From assembly GCA_051861205.1 (NCBI GenBank), contig JBHYDC010000031.1, forward strand, positions 1-25,844: a stretch of 25,844 nucleotides of DNA. The letters run 5' to 3'. Shown here piece after piece: positions 8,304-15,500 of this stretch; within the stretch, counting starts at the first letter, position 1, and every line of letters starts with the position of its first letter. The DNA comes from JBHYDC01 sp051861205 (GTDB taxonomy: Bacteria; Pseudomonadota; Alphaproteobacteria; Rhizobiales; Pleomorphomonadaceae). Made by a program: the position numbers and the translations under genes. Below the pieces are notes generated by a model that was given only the letters and a program-made list of their open reading frames with translations, searched no databases and was not told the DNA's origin.

Positions 8304-9343
8304 GGCTCCCACACCTCCGACTTGGCGGCCCGGCCGCCCTGCGGCGCCGCACCGCGCGCGGTGTCGATGATGCGCGCCATCGAGCGCAGCGCTTCCTGCA
8401 TGCCCTGCCCCGTCGCCGCCGACAGGACGAGCGGGATGGCGCCCGACGCCTTCTTCAAAGCTCGGACCTTGGCTTTCAGCTCGTCAGGCGGCACCAGCTC
8501 CATCTTGGACAGCGCCACGATTTCGGCCTTGTCTTCAAGGCCCGCGCCATAGGCCTCCAACTCGCCGCGCACCACCCGGTAGGCGTCCACCACGTCTTCG
8601 TTCGACGCGTCGATCAGATGCAGGAGCACGCCGCAGCGCTCGATATGGCCGAGGAAACGGTCGCCGAGACCGATGCCTTCATGCGCGCCCTCGATCAGGC
8701 CGGGAATATCGGCGAGCACGAATTCGCGCGCGTCGACCCGGACGACGCCGAGATTGGGATGCAGCGTGGTGAAGGGGTAATCAGCGATCTTGGGCTTGGC
8801 CGCCGTGGTGCGCGCCAGGAATGTGGATTTACCCGCGTTCGGCAGGCCGATGAGCCCGCCGTCCGCGATCAGTTTCAGGCGCAGCCACAGCCATTTTTCT
8901 TCGCCGTCGAGGCCGGGATTGGCGCGCCGGGGGGCCTGGTTCGTCGACGTCTTGAAATAGGCGTTGCCGAAGCCGCCGTTGCCGCCCTTGGCGAGGAGAA
9001 CGCGCTGGCCGACCTCAGTCATATCGGCGATCAGCGTCTCGCCGTCGTCTTCGAGAATTTCGGTACCCTTCGGCACCTTCAGGAGCACATCATCGCCCTT
9101 GCCGCCCGCACGGTCGCGGCCCATGCCGTGGCCGCCGGTCTTGGCCTTGAAATGCTGCTGATAGCGGTAGTCGATCAGGGTGTTGAGGCCTTCGACGCAC
9201 TCCACCCACACGTCGCCGCCGCGCCCGCCGTCGCCGCCGTCAGGGCCGCCGAACTCGATGAATTTTTCGCGGCGGAAGGACACCGCACCCGCTCCGCCAT
9301 CGCCGGAACGAATGTAGACCTTCGCCTGATCCAGGAACTTCAT
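8300..9343 (-). CDS. obgE: Obg family GTPase (ObgE/CgtA)
   Basis: A 347-aa essential GTPase acting in 50S ribosome assembly and stress control. The N-terminal Obg fold (residues 1-158) has the glycine-rich repeats GGPDGGDGGRGG and LAKGGNGGFGN. The G domain follows: G1 GLPNAGKST (166-174), G2/switch I with YPFTTLHPNLGVV, G3 DIPGLIEGA, and G5 LSAATG. G4, usually NKxD, reads SKME (279-282); Ser at the first position occurs in some alphaproteobacterial homologues, but Glu in place of Asp is unusual. There is no long C-terminal extension. The start at 9343 gives the standard MKFLDQAKVYIRSGDGG. It stands 92 bp downstream of a GNAT gene and is coupled to proB. Confidence 0.97.
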   Translation of the reverse strand: MKFLDQAKVYIRSGDGGAGAVSFRREKFIEFGGPDGGDGGRGGDVWVECVEGLNTLIDYRYQQHFKAKTGGHGMGRDRAGGKGDDVLLKVPKGTEILEDDGETLIADMTEVGQRVLLAKGGNGGFGNAYFKTSTNQAPRRANPGLDGEEKWLWLRLKLIADGGLIGLPNAGKSTFLARTTAAKPKIADYPFTTLHPNLGVVRVDAREFVLADIPGLIEGAHEGIGLGDRFLGHIERCGVLLHLIDASNEDVVDAYRVVRGELEAYGAGLEDKAEIVALSKMELVPPDELKAKVRALKKASGAIPLVLSAATGQGMQEALRSMARIIDTARGAAPQGGRAAKSEVWEP

Positions 9344-9435
9344 AGACCGTCTCTCGAAAGCAAATCAGCGCGGACTCGGCGCCGTACAGGGTGACGAAGC
9401 GCGGGGACGCGCTGGTAACAGGATCTTGGCGATTG

Positions 9436-10059
9436 CTATGAGCCAGAACGCGGGTTCGCGCAACGCCGGGCACCTTGCGCGGCGGCAAACTCCGCGCGGC
9501 TGAGCTTGGTATCGACGTGTTCGGCCACCGTTCCGCGCGCCAGACACGGGCGCCGGCTGATGCCGACGGTGGCAAACCCCATGCGGCGCTGGATGGCGAG
9601 CGAGGCGTCGTTGCCCTTGAAGGCGCCGGAGTGGATGACGTCCACCCGCAGCGTTTCATAGACATGGGCGAGCATGGCCCATACCGCCTCGGTCATGATG
9701 CCCTGCCCCCAATAGGGACGCGCCAGCCAATAGCCAAGCTCGGGCGCCGTTTCCAGCCCGTGCAGCGCCACGACGCCGAGGAGATCGCCCTTGGCATCCA
9801 GCGGCGAGATCGACAGCGTCACCGCCGATCCGGCGGCGGCTGCCGCGCGGACATGGTCGACGAAGGCGCGCGCGTCCGAAGGTGCGTAGGGATGCGGCAC
9901 CCTTGCGAGCCAGCGCGAGACCTCGATGTCGCCGAGATGCCGGGCAAGGGCGCCCGCGTGGCCCATAGTCAACGGGCGGAGCGCAAGACGCTCCGTCGCA
10001 AGCTCGACGCCGTGCAGCGGAGCCCGCACGGTAGTGGTTCCGAAACTGGCCGCCTCCAT
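9436..10059 (-). CDS. GNAT family N-acetyltransferase (RimJ-like)
   Basis: A 207-aa acetyl-CoA-dependent acyltransferase of the RimJ/RimL type. Visible motifs are TERLALRPLTMGHAGALA near the start, GVVALHGLE, ELGYWLARPYWGQGIMTEA (the acetyl-CoA binding A motif is YWGQGIMTEA) and NDASLAIQRRMGF near the end of the fold. The substrate cannot be told from sequence; the family includes enzymes that acetylate N-termini of ribosomal proteins, and the position between L27 and ObgE is suggestive but not proof. AGGGAG lies seven bases before the ATG, and the gene starts 15 bp after the stop of a second GNAT gene. The C-terminal 35 residues are unconserved-looking. Confidence 0.92.
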   Translation of the reverse strand: MEAASFGTTTVRAPLHGVELATERLALRPLTMGHAGALARHLGDIEVSRWLARVPHPYAPSDARAFVDHVRAAAAAGSAVTLSISPLDAKGDLLGVVALHGLETAPELGYWLARPYWGQGIMTEAVWAMLAHVYETLRVDVIHSGAFKGNDASLAIQRRMGFATVGISRRPCLARGTVAEHVDTKLSRAEFAAAQGARRCANPRSGS

Positions 10060-10074
10060 GAAACGCTCCCTGTT

Positions 10075-10818
10075 TCAGACCTCGACCGGCCGCATCCCGT
10101 CCAATGCGAGCGCCGCCGACGGGTTCCTGTCCGGCGCCCCGGAGGCAAAGCGCAGCGGCTCCCAGCGCCGCAGGCTCTCCCAGGTGCTCCTTTCGAGCTG
10201 GAACCGGTCGACCGGCACCGGTGTGCCGACCGACAGAACGGGGACGAGATCCTGCCCGGTCCACTGAAACCCGCATTTTTCGATCACCCGGCGGCCGGCC
10301 TCATTGGTCACCCGGCAGGTGAACGACACGCGCGCGTGCCCCTGGTGCAGGAAAGCACAATCGATGACGGCATGCGATGCTTCCGTTGCAAAGCCGCGCC
10401 CCCAAAACGGCTGGCCGAGCCAGCAGCCGATCGTCGGCAGGGTGGCGCCCCGGCGAAAATCGAGCGTGGCGGCCCCGATCGGTCGCGGCGCGGCATCGAC
10501 GCCTTTGAGGCAGATAAGGTGCTTCTGCCCGCCGTGCGGCGCGGCTTCGGCGATCCAGGTCTGCGCGTCGCGAAGGCGGTAGGGGTGGGGCATGCCGACG
10601 AGGTTGCGTGCGACATTGGCGTTGTCGGCCAGTTCGACGATCACCGCCGCGTCCGCCGCGCTTGGCGCCCGCAGAACGAGGCGGCGCGTCTCGATCACCA
10701 GACCGGCGAGAGGGGTGCCGCGCGCCCGTTCGCCGGATCCACTTTCGCCGATCAGACTTTCGCGGCTCCGACTTTCGCCGTCGTCACTCTCGTCGCTTAA
10801 TTCGTCCAGGCCTGACAT
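10075..10818 (-). CDS. GNAT family N-acetyltransferase (RimJ-like), second copy
   Basis: A 247-aa protein. The first 35 residues after the ATG at 10816-10818 are Ser/Glu/Asp/Arg-rich with SRES, SGERAR and similar repeats and are probably disordered. The GNAT fold starts at IETRRLVLRAPSAADAA and contains AATLDF, IGCWLGQPFWGRGFATEAS (acetyl-CoA loop around GRGFATEA) and NEAGRRVIEKCGFQWTG. A C-terminal tail of about 60 residues is present (the downstream neighbour has a different one). AAGGA lies eight bases upstream of this ATG; the frame is open further to 10890, but that would read through the hairpin at 10847-10876. It is paralogous in architecture to the neighbouring GNAT; both share the order ETRRL/ATERL, HPY, and WGxGxxTEA. 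Confidence 0.9.
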   Translation of the reverse strand: MSGLDELSDESDDGESRSRESLIGESGSGERARGTPLAGLVIETRRLVLRAPSAADAAVIVELADNANVARNLVGMPHPYRLRDAQTWIAEAAPHGGQKHLICLKGVDAAPRPIGAATLDFRRGATLPTIGCWLGQPFWGRGFATEASHAVIDCAFLHQGHARVSFTCRVTNEAGRRVIEKCGFQWTGQDLVPVLSVGTPVPVDRFQLERSTWESLRRWEPLRFASGAPDRNPSAALALDGMRPVEV

Positions 10819-10846
10819 GATGCTGGTCCTTGTGCCGGAAATGCAT

Positions 10847-10876
10847 CGAGGGGAAGTGGCTTCCCACTTCCCCTCG
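10847..10876 (-). other. Perfect 13-bp stem-loop between rpmA and the GNAT genes
   Basis: CGAGGGGAAGTGG and CCACTTCCCCTCG are exact inverted copies around a four-base loop (GAAG on the minus strand). It sits 72 bases after the rpmA stop and 28 bases before the next start. The stem is strong, but only a short ATGCATTT follows, so it is not a standard intrinsic terminator. It could partly attenuate transcription out of the ribosomal protein genes, or stabilise the upstream rplU-rpmA message after processing. Confidence 0.7.
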
Positions 10877-10948
10877 GATACTCTCGACACTGCGAGCGTT
10901 TCGCCGGGGTCCGTGGGACGCCGGCGGTCGCTCTAAGACCATACGGCG

Positions 10949-11221
10949 CTATTCTGCTGCGACGGCCGGCGTCGGCATGACGGAAACGGTAACGCGCCCG
11001 CCGGCCTTGGTTGCGAAGGACACGCGGCCCTCCGTCAGTGCGTAAATCGTGTGGTCGACACCGAGCCCGACATTGGTGCCGGGATGCCACTTCGTCCCGC
11101 GTTGGCGCAGGATGATATTGCCGGCTACGACGGCTTCGCCGCCGAATTTCTTCACGCCGAGGCGCCGACCAGCGGAGTCGCGACCGTTGCGGGACGAGCC
11201 GCCTGCCTTTTTGTGAGCCAT
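10949..11221 (-). CDS. rpmA: 50S ribosomal protein L27
   Basis: A 90-aa ribosomal protein located near the peptidyl transferase centre. The N-terminal MAHKKAGGSSRNGRDS is the family hallmark, followed by RLGVKKFGGEAV, GNIILRQRGTKWHPG and NVGLGVDHTIYAL. There is no Firmicutes-like N-terminal extension to be cleaved, as expected for a proteobacterium. AAGGAG lies seven bases upstream of the ATG. The gene follows rplU by 114 bp in the usual rplU-rpmA pair. The C-terminal TPAVAAE tail is slightly longer than in enterobacterial L27. Confidence 0.98.
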   Translation of the reverse strand: MAHKKAGGSSRNGRDSAGRRLGVKKFGGEAVVAGNIILRQRGTKWHPGTNVGLGVDHTIYALTEGRVSFATKAGGRVTVSVMPTPAVAAE

Positions 11222-11335
11222 GATGAACTCCTTCGAAGTCTGATTGCCGCGTGGCGGAACCCGGTGTCCGGGCTCGTGACGCCGCGCGGGCGGTAAGGGA
11301 AGAGAGGGCCTCGTTCGAAGCCCGCCCGAAACGGA

Positions 11336-11650
11336 TTACGCCGCGATGATACCGGTGATCTTCACCACGGTGATGTGCTGCCGATGCCCACGCTTGCGCT
11401 TGGAGTTCTGCCGGCGGCGCTTCTTGAACGAGATCACCTTGTCGCCACGGGTCTGTTCGACCACTTCGGCGGTGACGGTGGCGCCCGCGACGATCGGGGT
11501 ACCAACGGTGACACCGGCCTCGCCGCCAACCATCAACACCTCGTCAAAGGTGACGGTCGCGCCGGCTTCGACGTCCAGCTTCTCGATTTCCACGACATCA
11601 TTGGCGGCAACCTTGTATTGTTTGCCACCGGTTTTGATCACTGCGAACAT
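11336..11650 (-). CDS. rplU: 50S ribosomal protein L21
   Basis: A 104-aa ribosomal protein that binds 23S rRNA. The start MFAVIKTGGKQYKV at 11648-11650 is the standard N-terminus; the longer open frame to 11743 has no family match. The body includes DVVEIEKLDVEAG, EVLMVGGEAGVTVGTP and the basic C-terminal signature FKKRRRQNSKRKRGHRQ, followed by TVVKITGI. AAGGA lies 11 bases upstream of the ATG. This is the first gene of the long minus-strand series, so its promoter should lie in the gap before the tRNA gene. Confidence 0.98.
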   Translation of the reverse strand: MFAVIKTGGKQYKVAANDVVEIEKLDVEAGATVTFDEVLMVGGEAGVTVGTPIVAGATVTAEVVEQTRGDKVISFKKRRRQNSKRKRGHRQHITVVKITGIIAA

Positions 11651-12137
11651 GGTCGAGCCAGTCCTTCTTAAAGTTCGTTTTTGGCCGCGCCCTAAGGGCT
11701 GCAGCAGGGTGCCACGACGCTGGATCCCTGGTTGCCTGCCCAAGAACCGCTAGGGTTCATTGGCAAACACCGCCTGAAGAACTTCCCTTACGGGCCTATA
11801 CTCCGAAGCAAGCCGCGCCTTCTCGCAAAGACTTGGCGACAGGTTTCGCAGAGCGGGCGACATTGCACCCATCATCACGACGCGCGTCTTCTACACGCCT
11901 GAGGGCCGCAAAGTCAACGCGAGGCGGGCGCAAAACGGCATATTTAATGCCCTTGCCGGCCGCAGCATAACGCCCGGCTGCCGCCCTCGCGGACGCTCGC
12001 CCAAGCGCCGCCGGGGGCTCGCCGTTCAAGCTGACGCTGCATGCGCCGTCAAAAACTTATCGCCGTCCCCTTGAACCCCCCGGTCCCCGCTTGTATGACT
12101 TCGCCGCTTCGACCGGGATCCTGGTCCTCGGCACCGC
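11651..12137. other. Gene-free leader and promoter region upstream of rplU
   Basis: These 487 bases hold no convincing protein gene. The short open frames on either strand have Arg/Pro/Ala-rich translations and no match I recognise. On the minus strand the proximal 100 bases would be the rplU leader; several small GC-rich inverted segments (for example CCCTTAGGG) occur, but no known ribosomal-protein leader structure was recognised. A promoter candidate is listed separately. Confidence 0.6.
11888..11917 (-). promoter_or_regulatory. Candidate sigma70-type promoter for rplU-rpmA
   Basis: On the minus strand TTGACT (11912-11917) is followed after 18 bases by TAGAAG (11888-11893), preceded by TG one base away. 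This resembles alphaproteobacterial housekeeping promoters, where the -35 element TTGAC is the better conserved half. It lies about 240 bases upstream of the rplU start, which would give a long leader. The match is by eye only. Confidence 0.35.
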
Positions 12138-12227
12138 GGAGAGGTGGCAGAGTGGTCGATTGCACCGCACTCGAAATGCGGCATGCTCGCAAGGGCATCG
12201 GGGGTTCAAATCCCTCCCTCTCCGCCA
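12138..12227 (+). tRNA. tRNA-Ser (anticodon CGA)
   Basis: The acceptor arms GGAGAGG and CCTCTCC pair fully, with discriminator G and an encoded CCA (12225-12227). The anticodon stem CCGCA/TGCGG encloses the loop CTCGAAA, giving anticodon CGA, which reads the serine codon UCG. A long variable arm and the T arm GGGGGTTCAAATCCC follow, as expected for a class II tRNA. Length is 90 bases. tRNA-Ser genes are frequent integration sites, and accessory DNA begins just downstream here, but I saw no second copy of its 3' end within the window. Confidence 0.97.
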
Positions 12228-12312
12228 ATGCTTTGACGTATGTCGTTGGTTTATAAACGTTTTTCGGCGAGGCCCTTTAATCGCCCGCCACCTTACCTGC
12301 CATTCTTGAGCG

Positions 12313-12328
12313 TATCATAAGCATGATA
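12313..12328. repeat. Small palindrome TATCAT-AAGC-ATGATA
   Basis: Two perfect 6-base arms around a 4-base centre, in an AT-rich context upstream of the large helicase gene. The size fits an operator for a small dimeric HTH protein, but no second copy was seen near the HTH gene at 21594-22070. Chance is possible. Confidence 0.3.
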
Positions 12329-12384
12329 AAGGGTTGGCGCATTTGGAAGGCTAGGCTCGAGGGGGCGATTCCCGGTGCTTGGTC

Positions 12385-12407
12385 TTTCGCCCATTTGGCG
12401 GGCGAAA
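12385..12407. repeat. 8-bp inverted repeat TTTCGCCC / GGGCGAAA
   Basis: Perfect 8-base arms flank a 7-base loop (12393-12399). It lies 133 bases before the helicase start codon. A T-rich stretch occurs only about 25 bases later on the plus strand, so it is not a normal terminator. It may be a binding site or a leader structure. Confidence 0.4.
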
Positions 12408-12482
12408 CAGGCTAAAAAGACCCGAAAATGATTTTTATTGTTAAATAAAGCCGGATACGCGGAGCGCCAGCGTCTGCTTGCA

Positions 12483-12513
12483 TTGACGTGCCCGGCACAG
12501 CCCCTGCTAGTAT
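12483..12513 (+). promoter_or_regulatory. Weak promoter candidate for the DUF4011 helicase gene
   Basis: TTGACG (12483-12488) and an extended TGCTAGTAT (TAGTAT at 12508-12513) are 19 bases apart, longer than the usual 17. They lie 28 bases or more ahead of the ATG at 12541. A second -10-like TATAAG is at 12518-12523. No experimental or comparative support is available here. Confidence 0.3.
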
Positions 12514-12540
12514 CCCGTATAAGCTCGCGGGGGCGATTTT

Positions 12541-15500
12541 ATGTCATTTGAAATTCATTCCATCACAGCGGCGAAGGTTGGCTTTGCGTCCCATCAGAAT
12601 GCTGTTCCGCTTATCCGGGAACTGGCAATCCATAACAACGGGGAAGAACATGTTGACGACCTCATACTGGAATTGAGGGCGGACCCAGACTTCGTCGCAG
12701 TGAAGCGCTGGGTGATCGACAGGGCATCCTCCAACTCGTCGGTTCATATCACGGACAGGGATATCGAGCTCAACGCCACTATGCTGGCCGGGCTTTCGGA
12801 GACTATAAACGGGCTGGTTCGCGTCGAACTAAAGCGGGGTGACCAACTTCTCGCCTCGATGAGCCACCCTGTTGAATTGCTCGCTCGCAACCAATGGGGT
12901 GGTTTAGGCTCCATGGTCGAGCTGCTCCCGGCCTTCGTCATGCCCGACGATCCGGCAGTTGACAGAGTGTTGAAAGCCGCGTCGGACGTACTCCGGCGCG
13001 CAGGACGCAGGGACGCTATTGACGGTTACCAGGGTGGTTCGCGCGAGCGCGTTTGGGAGATAGCGTCCGCAATCTGGTCCGCCGTCTGCGGCTTTGAATT
13101 GGCCTACGCGCTGCCGCCCGCCAGTTTCGAAACTGCGGGCCAGAAGGTTCGCAATCCCGGCGCCATCATCGACGGGGGCTTGGCCACATGCCTTGACACC
13201 GCGCTTTTGTTCTGTTCTGCGCTGGAGCAGGCCGGACTGAACCCGATGGTCGTTCTCACGCAAGGGCATGCATTCACGGGCATTTGGCTGCAGCCAGTGG
13301 AATTCACCAATCTCGTGACCGATGAGGCGGCGGCGCTGCGGCGGCGCATCGACATTAAAGACTTGCTGGTCTTCGAAACGACACTGGTGACGCAGCCGAA
13401 CCCCCCAAGCTTCAGCCAGGCTGAAAAGGTCGCAGCGCGGCTTCTCGCAGAAGATGCTCCTCAGCCCTTCCTGATGGCCATCGATTTGCGCCGGGCGCGC
13501 ATGCAGAAGATACGGCCGCTCGCACTTCTGGGAGCCGAACCGGTCGGAGGTTCTCTGGAGGACGTCAAACCTGCGCGCAACGAAGCTTTGGAAGCTGCGC
13601 CAAACCTGCCGGGCTTTGATGTGGAGGTAAACGAGCAAACCGACCTCGTCCGCGACCGGATTGGCATCTGGCAGCGAAAGCTTCTGAACCTGACGACCAG
13701 CAACAGGCTCCTGAACCTGCCGGAAGCGGCGAAGACGGTCCGGCTGGTATGCCCTGAGCCGGGACAGCTAGAAGATCGCTTGGCAGAGGGGAAGCGCTTG
13801 CGGATCGTGCCAATGCCCGACCTTGCTCCCGGTGGTCGAGATGAGCGGATATACGAGTCGCGCACCAACGAAAGCCTTCGGGAAGACGTGGCAAAGGATG
13901 CACTTATAAAGGGCGAAGTGGTCTCTACTCTCGATAAAGAAAAGCTCGATGCCGCTCTCGTTGAACTCTACCGCAAAGCGCGAAGCGACATGGATGAGGG
14001 AGGGGCCAATACGCTCTACCTCGCACTCGGCTTTCTGAAATGGAAGAAGAGCGTAACAGATACCCGGACCTACAGGGCTCCGCTCATCCTCCTTCCTGTC
14101 AAGCTGGAGCGGAAGAGCGCGCTCTCGGGCGTAGTGATGACCCACCATGAGGACGAGCCGCGCTTCAATCTCACCCTTCTTGAGTTGCTGCGCCAAGACT
14201 TCGAACTGTCAATTCCCGCCTTGGAGGGGCCGTTACCAACCGACCAAAGCGGCATTGATGTTCTCGGCGTCTGGAACGTAGTCCGGCGAATGGTCCGAGA
14301 TATTCCTGGGTTTGAAGTTGTTCAGGACATCGCGCTGGGTACCTTTTCATTCGCCAAGTATCTCATGTGGAAGGACCTTGCCGACAGGTCGGATAAGCTC
14401 AAGGCAAGCCGAACGGTTCGTCACCTCATCGAGCGGAAGGAGGAGACCTATCCAACGGCAAGCGAGTTCACTCGGGCGGAGCGCCTTGATGATCTCGTAG
14501 ACCCAGCAACACTGTTTGCGCCACTTCCGGCCGATAGCTCACAACTGGCGGCTGTCGTTGCCTCTGCAGCCGGCCACGATTTTGTTTTGGACGGGCCGCC
14601 TGGGACCGGCAAGTCTCAGACAATTGCGAACATGATCGCCCATAATCTTGCACTTGGACGGCGCATCCTTTTTGTCGCCGAGAAGATGGCGGCTCTCAAC
14701 GTCGTGCAGCGTCGCCTGTCCGAACAAGGCCTTGGATCGTTCTGCCTGGAACTCCACTCGGCCAAAGCAACTAAAACCGAAGTCCTCAAGCAGTTGGACC
14801 GAGCGTGGACCACGCGCGAGGAATTTTCCGAACCCGAATGGCGCAGAGACGCAGCAGAAGCTCGACGTCTCCGCGACGGGCTCAACAAGGTCGTCAAGCT
14901 GCTCCATCGATCCGAAGCGAACGGATTGACACTGCACCGCGCCATCGGGCGCGTTGTACGTGACTGGACACCTTCGACGCCAAAAATCGCTTTCGGTCCA
15001 GATGTCCGGCACGACGAAGCCGAGTACCAGCATCTTCTTGATACAGCGCGGCGACTCGGTATCGCGCATACCGAAGTGGCAGCAGTTCCATCGGGACTTG
15101 GAAGCATTGAAGCGACCGACTGGTCCAATTCTTGGCAGGAAGCGATGGTTGCCGCTGCCAGACCGATCCCCGGTCTGTTCGAGTCTCTCACGAAAGCTCG
15201 GGAGGCTTTCCTGCAGCGCAGTCGTCTCCCGGTGGACGCTTCTGCCGAAGATGGCTTGGATAGGCTAATCCGGTTGTCAGAGACTCTGTTGTCCGTCCAC
15301 GGACTAGACATGAGATTTGCCTTCTCACCCGACCTTTCGGACAAGGTCTCGGCTGAAGAAAAGGCAGCGGTTGCACTGACCCGCTACAAGGAAGCGGAAG
15401 CGAAACTCTCCAGCAAGTACGCGCCGGAACCGACAAGGCGCGTCGATGCAGCCGCCTCCAGCAAGGACTGGGAAACGGCTAAAGCCAAGTTTTGGCCACT

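Larger units (their letters stand above)
12228..12540. other. AT-richer gap between tRNA-Ser and the DUF4011 helicase gene
   Basis: These 313 bases contain no supportable gene. They are visibly richer in A and T than the core region to the left and mark the change from core to accessory DNA. Two small inverted repeats (12313-12328 and 12385-12407) and a weak promoter candidate (12483-12513) are listed separately. No clear terminator for the tRNA was found. Confidence 0.6.

Noticed and set aside
9475..10800. 441-codon plus-strand open frame opposite the GNAT genes
   Set aside because: Antisense shadow; Arg/Ala/Pro-rich with repeats of FADQTFA type arising from the opposite SRES-like codons.
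12228..12300. Possible terminator after tRNA-Ser around AAACGTTTTT
   Set aside because: The short palindrome has no GC-rich stem; not a credible intrinsic terminator.
12041..12309. Short open frames over the tRNA gene
   Set aside because: They read through tRNA-Ser and have no protein features.
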